The notes beneath the pieces were generated by a model. It ran no database searches and was not told the DNA's origin. It saw only the letters and a program-made list of their open reading frames with translations. From positions 62,001-126,000 of the forward strand of contig CAJJBF010000007.1 in assembly GCA_905182375.1 (NCBI GenBank): a stretch of DNA of 64,000 bases, given 5' to 3'. A program made the position numbers and the translations under genes. The stretch comes from Flammeovirgaceae bacterium UBA4465. Its GTDB lineage: Bacteria > Bacteroidota > Bacteroidia > Cytophagales > Cyclobacteriaceae. Positions 37,072 to 47,001 of the stretch are shown piece by piece (within the stretch, counting starts at the first letter, position 1; each line of letters starts with the position of its first letter).

Positions 37072-38745
37072 TCAATCTAGTATTTCAAGAATAGGCTGTC
37101 CGGTCACTGCATCTGGCAATTTAATTTCCAACATAAAGGCAAGCGTAGGCACGATGTCGGTAACAGACTGATATTTGTAAGAATGACCATGTGGAATCTT
37201 CCAGCCATACCATAATAGGGGAACGTGTGAATCATAGGCAAATCCACTGCCATGCTCTGCACCAAAATCTTTTTGCTTTGTGAAATTAGATTGATATAAA
37301 ACTGTTAGATCACCAGATCTATGCCAGTGATAACCACGCTGGACCATTTTCTTTTGGGATTCACTGTAATTAAACCGCCTCAAATCATCCGCTAACAAAA
37401 TATCACTGACCTCTGGGAGATCTGCCAAGAAAGTATAAGTAGTTTCTATTATTTCGGACTTGGAAAGGTTATTCGTTGAGAGCGCCTCCAAATTGAAATA
37501 TAATTGACCATCTGAAAAGTGTTCTATGAGGTGTGATGTATTAAACTTATTCTCTAATACACCGTTTAATTTACCTTTAATATCATCCTCATTATGGAAG
37601 CCTGCGGTTATACTTTTTGACTTCATGAAATGCAAATTTTCAGCGACGCCATGATCTGATGTTAGAAACACAACATAATTTCCCTTACCTAATTTAGCAT
37701 CTAAAGTGACGAATATTTCAGCCAAATCCTGATCTAATCTGGCATAGGTGTCTTGTAATTCAACAGACTGAGGACCAAAAGCATGCCCTACTTTATCTGT
37801 ACTTGAGAAACTGATAGCCAAAAAATCTGTTTCCCCATTCTGACCTAGCTTTTCATTATTGATAGCACTTAAGGCTAATTTTTTTAGAATAGAATTCCCA
37901 AAGGGCGTTTTTTGAAGTAAGTCGTAATAGGTGATAGGTTTACCCTTTTCATCCTTTTCCTCCATAGACCAATCAGCTAAATTATAGGGCAATACTGACT
38001 TTAATGAATTGGGAAACAATATTTCAGATGCTGCATCATCCTTTAAGCCAGCAGTATACCTTTCTTTGGGAAATAATGGTTTCCACATGCCATCAAGATA
38101 CTTATCTGCCCATTTTTTTTGATTAAATCTGAGTACCCAGTCCGGTAACTTATCAAGATAAAAGGTACTTGTTACAAAATTCCCATTGCTGCTGTCATAC
38201 CAATAAGCTCCATCTGCAGTATGTCCACCTGGCAATATCGCACCCCTGTTTTTTAATGACAATGAGATGACCTTAGAACGACCCTGAGTAGCTATTTTTA
38301 ACTGATCTGTAATCGTAGGTGATAATAAGAGATGGGGTGAAAACTCCCCCTTTTGTGAACTACTACCCACAGTACTCACCGTATGATCTTCCACGCAATT
38401 AATTTCTTTTTTGACCTTTCTATCATACCATTCATTTAATATTATTGAATGATTTTTTGGAGTGGTACCTGTGTATATTGAAGCATGTCCGGGCCCAGTT
38501 TTAGTAGGAATAAAATTATAGTGCGTATTCTTCAACTCAAAGCCATGATTCAACAATCGATTAAATCCATCATCACCAAATAAGTCCTTATACCGAAACA
38601 AATACTCTTGCCTCATTTGATCTACAACTATACCCACAACCAGTTTTGGTTTAGAAAGTTCTTGAGCGCTCAGATTTCCTATAAGAGTGATACTCAAAAG
38701 CATCAATACTCTCATTTTTTTAGCCCCCTTGACATATTTAGTCAT
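37072..38745 (-). CDS. PafA-type alkaline phosphatase (phosphomonoesterase)
   Basis: 557 residues from the ATG at 38745, whose ATGA overlaps the corrected stop of the phytase gene. The signal peptide ends NLSAQ. The PafA catalytic set is present (numbering from this start): metal Asp42 (VVDQMR), Thr83 nucleophile (PTKTGPGH), Asn104 (NEWYD), and Lys165/Arg167 (SLKNRG). Further metal ligands lie in STDKVGHAFGP, TSDHGVAE and AEHGSG. PafA enzymes are calcium-independent periplasmic phosphatases acting on many phosphomonoesters. Placed directly after a phytase, it probably removes the phosphates the phytase leaves on lower inositol phosphates. An upstream start at 38784 is possible but less coupled. 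Confidence 0.88.
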   Translation of the reverse strand: MTKYVKGAKKMRVLMLLSITLIGNLSAQELSKPKLVVGIVVDQMRQEYLFRYKDLFGDDGFNRLLNHGFELKNTHYNFIPTKTGPGHASIYTGTTPKNHSIILNEWYDRKVKKEINCVEDHTVSTVGSSSQKGEFSPHLLLSPTITDQLKIATQGRSKVISLSLKNRGAILPGGHTADGAYWYDSSNGNFVTSTFYLDKLPDWVLRFNQKKWADKYLDGMWKPLFPKERYTAGLKDDAASEILFPNSLKSVLPYNLADWSMEEKDEKGKPITYYDLLQKTPFGNSILKKLALSAINNEKLGQNGETDFLAISFSSTDKVGHAFGPQSVELQDTYARLDQDLAEIFVTLDAKLGKGNYVVFLTSDHGVAENLHFMKSKSITAGFHNEDDIKGKLNGVLENKFNTSHLIEHFSDGQLYFNLEALSTNNLSKSEIIETTYTFLADLPEVSDILLADDLRRFNYSESQKKMVQRGYHWHRSGDLTVLYQSNFTKQKDFGAEHGSGFAYDSHVPLLWYGWKIPHGHSYKYQSVTDIVPTLAFMLEIKLPDAVTGQPILEILD

Positions 38746-40795
38746 TTGCTTATATTTAAGTCTTGTGATGCAATGTCTCTCCAATCATAGATATGAAAAG
38801 TTTTGTCAGTAGACATGGCCACAAAAATTCCTTTTGGAAATTCAGGACCAAAATTAGTAGATGAAACTTCTGACCCATCGCTTTCAAGTGTCATTAATTC
38901 TACCGCTTTTATTATCTGATGCCTATTTTGGATCTTCCAAAGTACCTTCTCTTGGATATATATTAAAAGTTCCCACCTGCTGGTCAGAGATCAAGATATA
39001 GCCCGTTTTATCATTGGTTTTATAAATACTGATTCCCTTCGATATCTCTACCAAAATCATCCGTACCAAATAATGCGAGTTCTTCATTTCCCATTGCCGG
39101 ATTCGCATAATATTTCCTTACTCCAAATGCTTCATCAGCATAATAAACAAAACCAAGTTCGTTATCTACCGCTATCGCTTCAATCTCTTTCACTCCACTG
39201 TACTTTCCGAATTCTCTGACTTTTACAAGCTTGACATTCCCATTACCCGCATCTTCAATCCTATATTGCCATAAATAGCCCTCTAGTGGACCATCAGTCC
39301 TGCCAACAATTGCATAAAGAACCCCATCTGAAGCTGTATAAAATGCAATACCCATGGGTCCTCTCTCATCGACGCCTTCAAACACCTCAAGCCCGCCATT
39401 ATCAATGGGTTCCATATCAGGAACACTAAAGATTCTTAATTGATTATTGGAACGTTCTGTAGTTATTACGATGTCAACGAGTTCATCATTCAGTTTGAAT
39501 CCATAGGCAATGTCTACGTTATTGGGTCGGCCAAGTTCTGGAACCGTTTTTACTACTTTCCCATGTAAGTCAAAGACGTATAGCCCACCATTAACTTCTT
39601 TATCAGTACCAATAATTAAACTTGCGGCAGGATCTTTAGAATTAACCCAGATGGCAGGATCATCCGAATCGTAAACTACTTTTTCAGTCACATATTTTGG
39701 ATGAATCGCATTCTCAGTATGTTCAACTAAACCATCTGGTGCAATGAGTAAATCATCACCTGCCAGGTCTTCCCAATCATAAAAATGGAACGTCTTGTCA
39801 TCAGACATAGCAACAAAAAGGCCTTTTGGAAATAGACTACCCAGAGAAGCATTAGTAACCTCAGAGCCATCACTAAAATTGCAAGCAGCATTTATCACTT
39901 TAATCAATTGGTGATCGTGTGGATTGAGCTTAGTGCCTTCACGGCTAAAAAAATGAAATTTATTGGCCTGTTGATCAGACAATATAATATACCCAGTCCC
40001 CATATCAGTTTTATAAATACTTATACCTTCATGATCATCGGCTATACCCGTTGTGGCAAATAGTGCAAGTTCTTCATTAGTCTGATCTGGATCTGCATGG
40101 TACTTTCTTATACCAACGCCTTCATCTGAATAGTATACATAGCCATATTCATCATCCACAGCAATGGCTTCAATTTCCTTCTCACCGCTATATGTCCCAA
40201 ATGATCTTACCATAGTGGCGCCAATTGTGCCATCTGGGTTACCATCAAGACGATACTGCCAGAGGTAGCCATCACTGGGTCCTGATTTTCTGCCTACAAT
40301 CGCAAAAATAACATCATCTGATTCTCTTTTATATAACGATATACCCATCGGAGCTCGATCTATTTCTCCTGTAAAAACCTCAATTCCACCATTGTCTATG
40401 GGGAGCATATCTGGGACAGAAAATATCCTTAATTTATTGGTTAATCGTTCAGTTGTAACTGCAATGAATATTTCACTACCATCTCCAAATTCAAACTCTT
40501 CAATGTCTATATTATTTGGCCTTTTTAAACCTCTAACTACTTTATCAGTTTGTATTTTCCCATTTAAGTCATATACATAAATTGCACCATCCTCATTTTT
40601 ATCCGTTCCCAAAATAAGACTTGCCTCGGGATCATCCTCATTGACCCAAATAGCTGGATCATCTGTATCGTGCTGCGTTGGTTCAGTAACGATTTTTGGT
40701 TTAATGACGTTAACGATAGGCTGATTATTACTGCTACAAGCAGTAGTTAAAACATAGCCCAACATAATAAAGATATATTTAAATATATTTTTCAT
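38742..40795 (-). CDS. tandem-domain beta-propeller phytase lipoprotein, two frameshifts near the 3' end
   Basis: A 3-phytase hydrolysing phytate, usually calcium-dependent. A lipoprotein signal ends LTTAC (Cys20). Propeller domain 1 covers about residues 35-345 and domain 2 about 365 to the end. Each starts with a DDPAIWV motif (45-51 and 378-384) and repeats RPNN(I/V)DI, NGG(I/L)EVF, KEIEAIAVD and GISIYKT. The uninterrupted frame stops at 39020, losing the end of domain 2. Removing one A at 39033-39034 and one from the A4 run at 38926-38929 restores FVAMSTDKTFHIYDWRDI, matching the end of domain 1 (FVAMSDDKTFHFYDWEDL). The corrected stop overlaps the next start as ATGA. Domain 1 is intact either way. 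Confidence 0.9.
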
Positions 40796-40807
40796 GATCT
40801 ACAGTAC

Positions 40808-41227
40808 TTAAATTTTTTTCCTTAATATTCTACCTGTGGTATCAAATAAGATATCATAGGACTTATCGTTTCTGATCAAGTCAATTTCATAAAGTATTTT
40901 AAAATCAAATGTCTTGATAATTTCAATATCCACTATTTCATAGTCATTAAACTTTGTCTCTAAAACATTCGAAACAGCTGAATTTAACTCCTCTACACCT
41001 ATTTCAATTTCTGTTTCCATCCAATTACCCTGGCGATCAAAATATGATGTAATTCTATTTTGTCTATCCAGTTTATAATAAACTTTATAGATATCATCTT
41101 GAATAAACCACTCGGCACTAGTCGCTGATGGTTCCATCAACTGAAATTTACTTTTAATATGATCGGGGACTCGTGTGTTTACACAGCTCAAAAACCCAAT
41201 TGTGATACATATCAATATATTTTTCAA
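40808..41227 (-). CDS. PepSY-like lipoprotein
   Basis: About 139 residues from a TTG at 41227, giving a lipoprotein signal (KNILICITIGFLSC). The frame is open to a further TTG at 41260, but those residues are polar and would precede the signal. The rest consists of two beta-alpha-beta units (YKVYYKLDRQNRITSYFDRQG and, later, ILYEIDLIRNDKSYDILFD, given as position cues) typical of the periplasmic PepSY-like fold of Bacteroidota. Such proteins are often coded beside histidine kinases and are thought to modulate them or bind ligands or metals. It lies between the kinase and the phytase in one tight operon, 12 bases before the phytase. Confidence 0.72.
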   Translation of the reverse strand: MKNILICITIGFLSCVNTRVPDHIKSKFQLMEPSATSAEWFIQDDIYKVYYKLDRQNRITSYFDRQGNWMETEIEIGVEELNSAVSNVLETKFNDYEIVDIEIIKTFDFKILYEIDLIRNDKSYDILFDTTGRILRKKI

Positions 41228-41259
41228 ATTTAACTTTGTTTTATAATGTAATATTATCA

Positions 41260-41274
41260 AGTAATTCTGTAGTT
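41260..41274 (-). promoter_or_regulatory. shared leader motif, PepSY/phytase copy
   Basis: AACTACAGAATTACT on the minus strand, overlapping the kinase stop and lying 32 bases before the TTG start of the PepSY-like gene. It differs at one position of 15 from each of the two other copies. Confidence 0.55.
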
Positions 41275-42529
41275 AATCTGTATCAAGGAGTAGAAGAAAC
41301 TCATGCAATCCTTTGCTATATTGATAATTGATTTTTATGAAATACCGATCACAAATCTTTTTTACAATGGATAGTCCAAGGCCTAAAGATTCAGAGTTTT
41401 GTTTTTGGAACCTCTCGAACATTTTAAAGTTTTTATTTGTAATTTCATCTCCAGAGTTTAAGAACTTTAAAATGCCCTGTGATGCTGACAATTCAATTTT
41501 TCCTCCTTTTTTAGTGTGCTTAATCGCATTTCTTAAAAGGTTTGTTATGAGCACTTGGGAAAGATTAGCATTCATTTGAATGAAATTTGTGTCTTTCAAA
41601 TCTATTCGAATGGAGATCTCCTTTAGATCAGCCATTTCTTTATATTCTTTAAAGTTATTTAGCATTAATTGATTCAAATCAATTTTTTCTTCGCTGCCAT
41701 ACTGCTGATTTTCGATTTTAGCTAACAGTAACAATCCTTGATTGAGTCTGGATAATTTAACGGTTGAATCGTAAATGGCTTTGACAAAGTTGAGCTCATG
41801 CTCATTTAAGTTGTCTAACTGCATGAGCATATCCGTCTTACTCTTGATAATCGCGAGCGGAGTCAAGATTTCATGTGACGCATTCTCTGTGAACTCTTTT
41901 AAATTAAGATAATCATTCCTTATTTTACCCATCATTATTTCTATGATCTCATTGAGTTGGCTAAATTCATAAGTATTTATTTTTTTAAATTTGATTGGCT
42001 CAGACTGTCCTGATTTATAGTTTTTCAGCTTTTTCAATGTGTCTTTGAATGGTCGCCACATATTTCTACTAATAAGTAGGTTGAGCACAATCATGAGCAC
42101 AATTAAGCCTATAAAGACAAATAGCATGGTGATGAATATCTCCCCAACTAAAAGTTTAGTTTCAATTAAAGACTTATTTATTTCGATATGATAATACTGT
42201 TTTCCGATTTTTCTATTTAAAGAAAGTTGAAGGTAAGGGTGATATTTATCATCAATGATGTCATAAATCAACGTATCGGTGAATATTGGTTTATTTAATT
42301 TACTGATAGGTGGTATGATAATTACCTTTTGCTCATAATTATTAAGGCTAGAAATGGATTCACCATTGACAATCTGGGTTGTCGCAATTTCTTCTCGGTT
42401 CACAAGAAAATTCTCAACATCCTTGTGAATTAGTTTATTTGTATTGAAATAAATGAGCACCCCTCCCATTCCAAAGGATAAAAGTGCGGCAAGCAAATAA
42501 TATAATATCGCTTTTGCAAGTAGTTTCAA
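41273..42529 (-). CDS. sensor histidine kinase (two-component system)
   Basis: 418 residues with two membrane helices (about 7-28 and 132-157) framing a short periplasmic sensor region of about 100 residues. The HisKA H-box NASHEILTPLAIIKSK has His near residue 219. The HATPase domain has N-box NLLRNAIKHTKKGGKIE and G-box GLGLSIVKK. Its start overlaps the response-regulator stop by 4 bases. Placed in the same operon as PepSY-like, phytase and phosphatase genes, it probably senses phosphate limitation, phytate or a product at the envelope. The ligand is not deducible. Confidence 0.9.
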   Translation of the reverse strand: MKLLAKAILYYLLAALLSFGMGGVLIYFNTNKLIHKDVENFLVNREEIATTQIVNGESISSLNNYEQKVIIIPPISKLNKPIFTDTLIYDIIDDKYHPYLQLSLNRKIGKQYYHIEINKSLIETKLLVGEIFITMLFVFIGLIVLMIVLNLLISRNMWRPFKDTLKKLKNYKSGQSEPIKFKKINTYEFSQLNEIIEIMMGKIRNDYLNLKEFTENASHEILTPLAIIKSKTDMLMQLDNLNEHELNFVKAIYDSTVKLSRLNQGLLLLAKIENQQYGSEEKIDLNQLMLNNFKEYKEMADLKEISIRIDLKDTNFIQMNANLSQVLITNLLRNAIKHTKKGGKIELSASQGILKFLNSGDEITNKNFKMFERFQKQNSESLGLGLSIVKKICDRYFIKINYQYSKGLHEFLLLLDTD

Positions 42530-43203
42530 TCAGTTTCAAATTTATATCCTATCCCATAGACTGATCTTAAGTAGTCAGTTCCTCCCATATCCTGCATTTT
42601 CTTACGTAGGTTTTTAATATGTGTATAAATAAAGTCTAAAGAATCAAACATATCAGAATGGTCACCCCAAAGGTGTTCGATAATCGATTCTTTGGTCAAT
42701 ACTTTATTTTTATTAATCACAAAGTATAAGATAAGTTCGTATTCTTTTCTGGTAAGCGTGAGATTCTGATCATTAATTGATACGCGCATTTTATCGGTAT
42801 CTATTTCGATTTCATTAAATATAATAGTAGAATTTCCATCAAAATTCCTTCTTCTATGGATTGATTTAATTCGTGCATTAAGTTCCGAGAGAAGAAAAGG
42901 CTTAGTCATGTAGTCGTCAGCACCTAAATCTAAACCGCTAATCTTATCATCCAGTGAATCTCTTGCTGTAAGAATGATTATACCTGTTTGAGGCTTATGC
43001 TTTTTAACATATTTTAAAACATCTAGCCCACTGCCGTCTGGTAAGCCCAGATCGAGTATAAGTATATCATATTGATAGACAAATATTTTTTCTCTAGCTA
43101 CACTCGTCGTTGGAGCTACCTCTATGATATATCCTTGATCATCTAAAAATTCATTTAGATCATCTACCAATTCCTTTTCATCCTCAACTATGAGTATTTT
43201 CAT
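42526..43203 (-). CDS. OmpR-family response regulator
   Basis: 225 residues: receiver domain (1-118) with the phospho-acceptor Asp51 in LILDLGLPDG, acidic pocket VEDE at 6-9 and the conserved Lys in MTKPF; then a winged-helix DNA-binding domain (about 130-222) ending RSVYGIGYKFE. It pairs with the overlapping histidine kinase and is the first gene of the phytase operon. Likely targets are its own operon, the TonB receptor and perhaps the 50315 operon, which share an upstream motif. Confidence 0.93.
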   Translation of the reverse strand: MKILIVEDEKELVDDLNEFLDDQGYIIEVAPTTSVAREKIFVYQYDILILDLGLPDGSGLDVLKYVKKHKPQTGIIILTARDSLDDKISGLDLGADDYMTKPFLLSELNARIKSIHRRRNFDGNSTIIFNEIEIDTDKMRVSINDQNLTLTRKEYELILYFVINKNKVLTKESIIEHLWGDHSDMFDSLDFIYTHIKNLRKKMQDMGGTDYLRSVYGIGYKFETD

Positions 43204-43770
43204 CTTTGTCTGTTTGTGATCATGCGTACGCTCTCACTTTAATAAAAAATATTATCTAGGATACACTTCATAAATGTTTCAAATATTTCCCGCATTCAAA
43301 AGTATAAATCTACTCTATTTGATTTTTTGAGAATAGAGATAATTCAGATTCTAGTCTATCAAGCGGACAAAATACTACAGATAATTTACTACATTTTTTT
43401 AGATAAAAATAACAACTTCTAATTCTAGGTCCCCATATTATGTAGCTTAAAGACCTATAGATAGATGATTTTTAACTTAATAGTATGAAAACGGATTAGC
43501 CTAAAGCAATTTTGAAAATAAATCTGAAGTCGTAGTTCACATTTTAAAAATAACAAAGGAAATAACTAAAGTAGACTCTCTTTTTAAGACACCCCTCGCT
43601 ACACATACTTAAACTGTATACCAATCAACCCAACTGTGCCGCTTCCCTTTAGCGCGTTTCAGCATTTTTCATATGACTGAAACTGATACCTCGTTTGCTT
43701 AGAGCTAGATAATTGAGATGAATATCTAAGCTTAAACCAATAGTAAAAGACAACTAAATATAAAACTAAG
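43204..43770. other. intergenic region between phytase operon and TonB receptor
   Basis: 567 AT-rich bases. It should hold the terminator of the receptor gene and the promoter of the response-regulator operon. I find no strong hairpin with a T-run. A weak TTTCAG/CTGAAA stem (about 43656-43686) is the only structure noted. No copy of the shared leader motif is present here. Confidence 0.45.
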
Positions 43771-46533
43771 TTATAAGTTGAATTTTATACCTACTCTCCC
43801 CCAAAAACCATATTGCTGTCTTTCTTTAGGGGTTGACCTCGTATTGTACAACTCAATTTGATTTTCATCCGTAATATTATTTAACTGAATAAATCCAGTC
43901 AACTTATTATTCATAAAACTTTGACTAATAGAAAGATCAATTTGTTTTCTATCATCGATTAATATCAAATCTCCACCATCAATTTCAGCTATATAACTTC
44001 CGTTAAAATTAATAGATGCCCGAGCATTGAAGCCACCCAATGCATATGATAGAGCAAGGTTTCCTATATGTTTTGACTGTCCAGGCAGATCAATTTCAGT
44101 TAGATCAGATCCTTCAGAAAAATTAACAACTGATGCCGTTGATTCCGAAAATGTATAATTGGCATAAATACCAAGTCCCTTTAATTTGCCTGGTAGAAAA
44201 GTTAAATTTTGTTGCCATGCTAATTCGATTCCAGTAATTGAAGCTTCATCGCCATTAACTGATTGGGTAATTTCAAAATCTGTATACGACAATATATTAC
44301 CGTCATAAGTTTGTTGATAGATGAAATTATTCAAATTCTTGTGAAATATTCCACCGGACAAAATACCCACAGTTCCTAGATATTTTTCTCCAAAGAGATC
44401 AAAGTTCCATGATTCAACAGGTTGTAAATCTGGATTAGAGATTGAAGCCTCTTGATCAGTTGCCGCAATTTCTGCCCCTTGCACCAAAGCTTCAAAGTTC
44501 GGACGAGCATAAGATTTTGTAATAGCTGCTCTAAGATTTGTATTAGAATTTATGGAATACTTAAAATGTAACATGGGCAAAATAAAACCATAATCATTCT
44601 CCGTTATTGATGGTATTGGTGCCTCGGCGTCAGCATCCCAAAAAGCATTTTTATACTTCACTTTTGTTAATTCATAACGAACACCGCCTAGAATCATTAA
44701 TTTATCGATTTGTATCTTGCCTTGTGTGAATCCCGCATATACATCTTCAGAAGCTTGGTATGATTCAAGTGCAGATTCTTCATCTAAAATTGCTCCATCT
44801 GTTTCAAAGCTGCTAGAGTTTGCATCTAAATAATTAAAAAAGTTACTGTGATCAGGGAAATATCCAATGGATTCTCCTAAATCTCCATTCATAAAATTAT
44901 TATCGGTGTAGGCACTTTGAAACTGAGAAAGTGTCAGATCATCAACCCCATCAGCTAACTCAAATTCTTGAGCATTATTGAAGCTGTATGACTTGTCTTT
45001 CAGCCTTGTCTTAGCACCAAACTTAAATTCTCCTGTATTATCACCCAATGAAAGTGGTATTGCAATATCAAATTTCAAAGTAGTATTTTCATCTTTCGCT
45101 GTAGTTGAAGATTGTTCACCTCCGTCTAAAATATAATTACCACTATTACCAAATGCTGAGGCACTACCATCATAGGTGTAATTAGTTAATTTAGGATTGA
45201 ATTCGTCGCTCAAGTCAACACCCCAGGTTACGTCTTCATCATTTTTAAAAACGATCTTATCATTGAACGGCGTATCTTGAAATGCCTGAGCATAAGAAAC
45301 CGAATAGTTAAGTTTAAATTTAGAACTGATATGATTTCCTCCAAGATTTAAACTATAAACACCTTGATTCTCCTGACGATGCTTTAGCTCTTTTTCAGAA
45401 CTGTATTCTAATATATCGTCATCATCATTTTCCGCAACATTAGCAGTCTCTCTACGTTGTTCAAGCTCTTGCAATTCACTATATAGAGAACGCAAATAAA
45501 TTTTGCTATTTTTACCTATTTTATAATCTAAGGTAGCACTGAGACCAATTCTATTTCTGTCTATTTCATAATCACCAACTATAAATTCATCTAATCCATC
45601 TGGATGATCTCCATCCCAGCCATCAAGCTCATATCTATCAGAACCTTTTCTACTCGCAGAATAGCTACCATTAATAATATATCCAAATTTGCCATCCGCC
45701 ACTCTTTGACTCAAGCTTAAGTTACCCTGACCAGAAGTTTTTTCGATACCACTATTGTATTCAAGACTCGTAGAACCGACAATTTTCAATTTTTCACTTT
45801 GTGCCGTGGGTGTGATTAAGTTGACAGATCCTCCTATTGCATCTCCATCCATGTCGGGTGTGATTGCTTTGGTTACTTCTAATGAAGCTAATTGACTTGC
45901 GGGTATGGCATCAAGAGCCACGAATCTTGCTCCCGCATCAGGCGAAGGTATTTGCTCACCGTTAACGCTAATGTTAGTAAAATTAGGGGATAAACCTCTT
46001 ACTAAGACAAATCTGCCGTCACCTTCATCTCTCTGGATATTGACACCTGGGACTCGCTGTAAGGCTTCCGCTGCATTTTGATCAGGAAACTTACCGATCT
46101 GATCGGCAGAGACAATATTTTTCAAATTGTCTGCCGATTTTTGCTGATTCAATGCCCTCATTTGTCCGGCAAGAGTAGCTGTAACTAACACAGTTTCTAA
46201 CTCATTAACGTCTCCTCCCAATGCTACATCTAAAACCAGCGTCTCACCTGCAGTAATATTAACTTTTTGGATGATACTCTTGTTTCCAATAAAACTAAAT
46301 TCAAGCTCAACGTCCCCTTCTTCAACAAATAAACTGTAAGACCCTCTAACATCTGTTGCTACCCCAGTGTAAGTCCCCACTAACTTGATGGTAGCACCTG
46401 GGAGAGTCTGACCTGATACTGCGTCTGTTACGGTACCTGTAATAATACCATTATCCTGAGCATGCACGTTTGAAATACTCAACAAAAACAATATTGTTAA
46501 AAAGAATGATTTAATGGTATAATACTTTTTCAT
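43771..46533 (-). CDS. TonB-dependent outer-membrane receptor, probable phytate/inositol-phosphate uptake
   Basis: 920 residues. The signal peptide ends NVHAQ (about 26). A carboxypeptidase-regulatory-like domain (GIITGTVTDAVSGQTLPGA on to about 115) precedes the plug (KFPDQNAAEALQRVPGVNI, RFVLVRGLSP, PDMDGDAIGGSVNL; about 135-245) and a long beta-barrel ending in YGFWGRVGIKFNL with an aromatic terminal strand. The plug resembles the receptor class often called TonB-Xanth-Caul. No SusD-like partner lies nearby, so this is not a classic starch-type pair. Beta-propeller phytase genes are frequently found beside TonB receptors, which supports phytate or inositol phosphates as ligand. The frame is intact. 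Confidence 0.9.
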   Translation of the reverse strand: MKKYYTIKSFFLTILFLLSISNVHAQDNGIITGTVTDAVSGQTLPGATIKLVGTYTGVATDVRGSYSLFVEEGDVELEFSFIGNKSIIQKVNITAGETLVLDVALGGDVNELETVLVTATLAGQMRALNQQKSADNLKNIVSADQIGKFPDQNAAEALQRVPGVNIQRDEGDGRFVLVRGLSPNFTNISVNGEQIPSPDAGARFVALDAIPASQLASLEVTKAITPDMDGDAIGGSVNLITPTAQSEKLKIVGSTSLEYNSGIEKTSGQGNLSLSQRVADGKFGYIINGSYSASRKGSDRYELDGWDGDHPDGLDEFIVGDYEIDRNRIGLSATLDYKIGKNSKIYLRSLYSELQELEQRRETANVAENDDDDILEYSSEKELKHRQENQGVYSLNLGGNHISSKFKLNYSVSYAQAFQDTPFNDKIVFKNDEDVTWGVDLSDEFNPKLTNYTYDGSASAFGNSGNYILDGGEQSSTTAKDENTTLKFDIAIPLSLGDNTGEFKFGAKTRLKDKSYSFNNAQEFELADGVDDLTLSQFQSAYTDNNFMNGDLGESIGYFPDHSNFFNYLDANSSSFETDGAILDEESALESYQASEDVYAGFTQGKIQIDKLMILGGVRYELTKVKYKNAFWDADAEAPIPSITENDYGFILPMLHFKYSINSNTNLRAAITKSYARPNFEALVQGAEIAATDQEASISNPDLQPVESWNFDLFGEKYLGTVGILSGGIFHKNLNNFIYQQTYDGNILSYTDFEITQSVNGDEASITGIELAWQQNLTFLPGKLKGLGIYANYTFSESTASVVNFSEGSDLTEIDLPGQSKHIGNLALSYALGGFNARASINFNGSYIAEIDGGDLILIDDRKQIDLSISQSFMNNKLTGFIQLNNITDENQIELYNTRSTPKERQQYGFWGRVGIKFNL

Positions 46534-47001
46534 ACTGAGGCTATTTAATGATTATAAATTAAATTTATAAATAAAATCTGGAGGAATTCTGTAGTTCTAC
46601 ACGAGACTGTAATCGATCAACTGACTCCAGCCATTTTATTAATGCTAACATAAATATTTCAAGGTGAACAGCTTTGAGAATTGTATTAAAATATTCTTAC
46701 CTTTTTTACACAAAGTAATAATTTTAAAATCTTAAAAAAATATCTTGGCCCTCATTTAAACTTTTTTTTAAAGCCTAGAAATGGAGAGGTAATCAACTTT
46801 AATTAAACCGTTAATTAATTGGATTGATAAGGCTTACTAGACCTTTAAATATCTTCATGATAGGCCTAGACACTAGCTCTACAAATTATAATAAAATGCC
46901 TAACTTAATTTTAGTTAATAATCATTTTTTTTTATAGCATTTGAATAAGATTTAGCTCATATCTTCAATATTACATAAAAACTTTTTCTCTTATCTTAAG
47001 A
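46534..47001. other. upstream region of the TonB receptor
   Basis: 468 AT-rich bases between the end of the second symporter gene and the receptor. It contains the shared leader motif at 46575-46596. I see no protein remnant. Confidence 0.5.
46575..46596 (-). promoter_or_regulatory. shared leader motif, TonB receptor copy
   Basis: AACTACAGAATTCCTCCAGA and two further bases on the minus strand; 20 of 22 bases match the copy at 50350-50371. The 15-base core is 48 bases before the receptor start. Confidence 0.6.

Noticed and set aside
38921-39040. Programmed frameshifting to make full-length phytase
   Set aside because: Two independent +1 events would be needed and neither site has a recognised slippery heptamer with downstream structure.
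41273-43203. Hybrid two-component regulator typical of polysaccharide loci
   Set aside because: Kinase and regulator are separate proteins and the regulator is OmpR-type, not an AraC-type hybrid.
43771-46533. SusC/SusD polysaccharide utilisation pair
   Set aside because: No SusD-like lipoprotein or glycoside hydrolase gene is present nearby, and the plug resembles another TonB receptor class.
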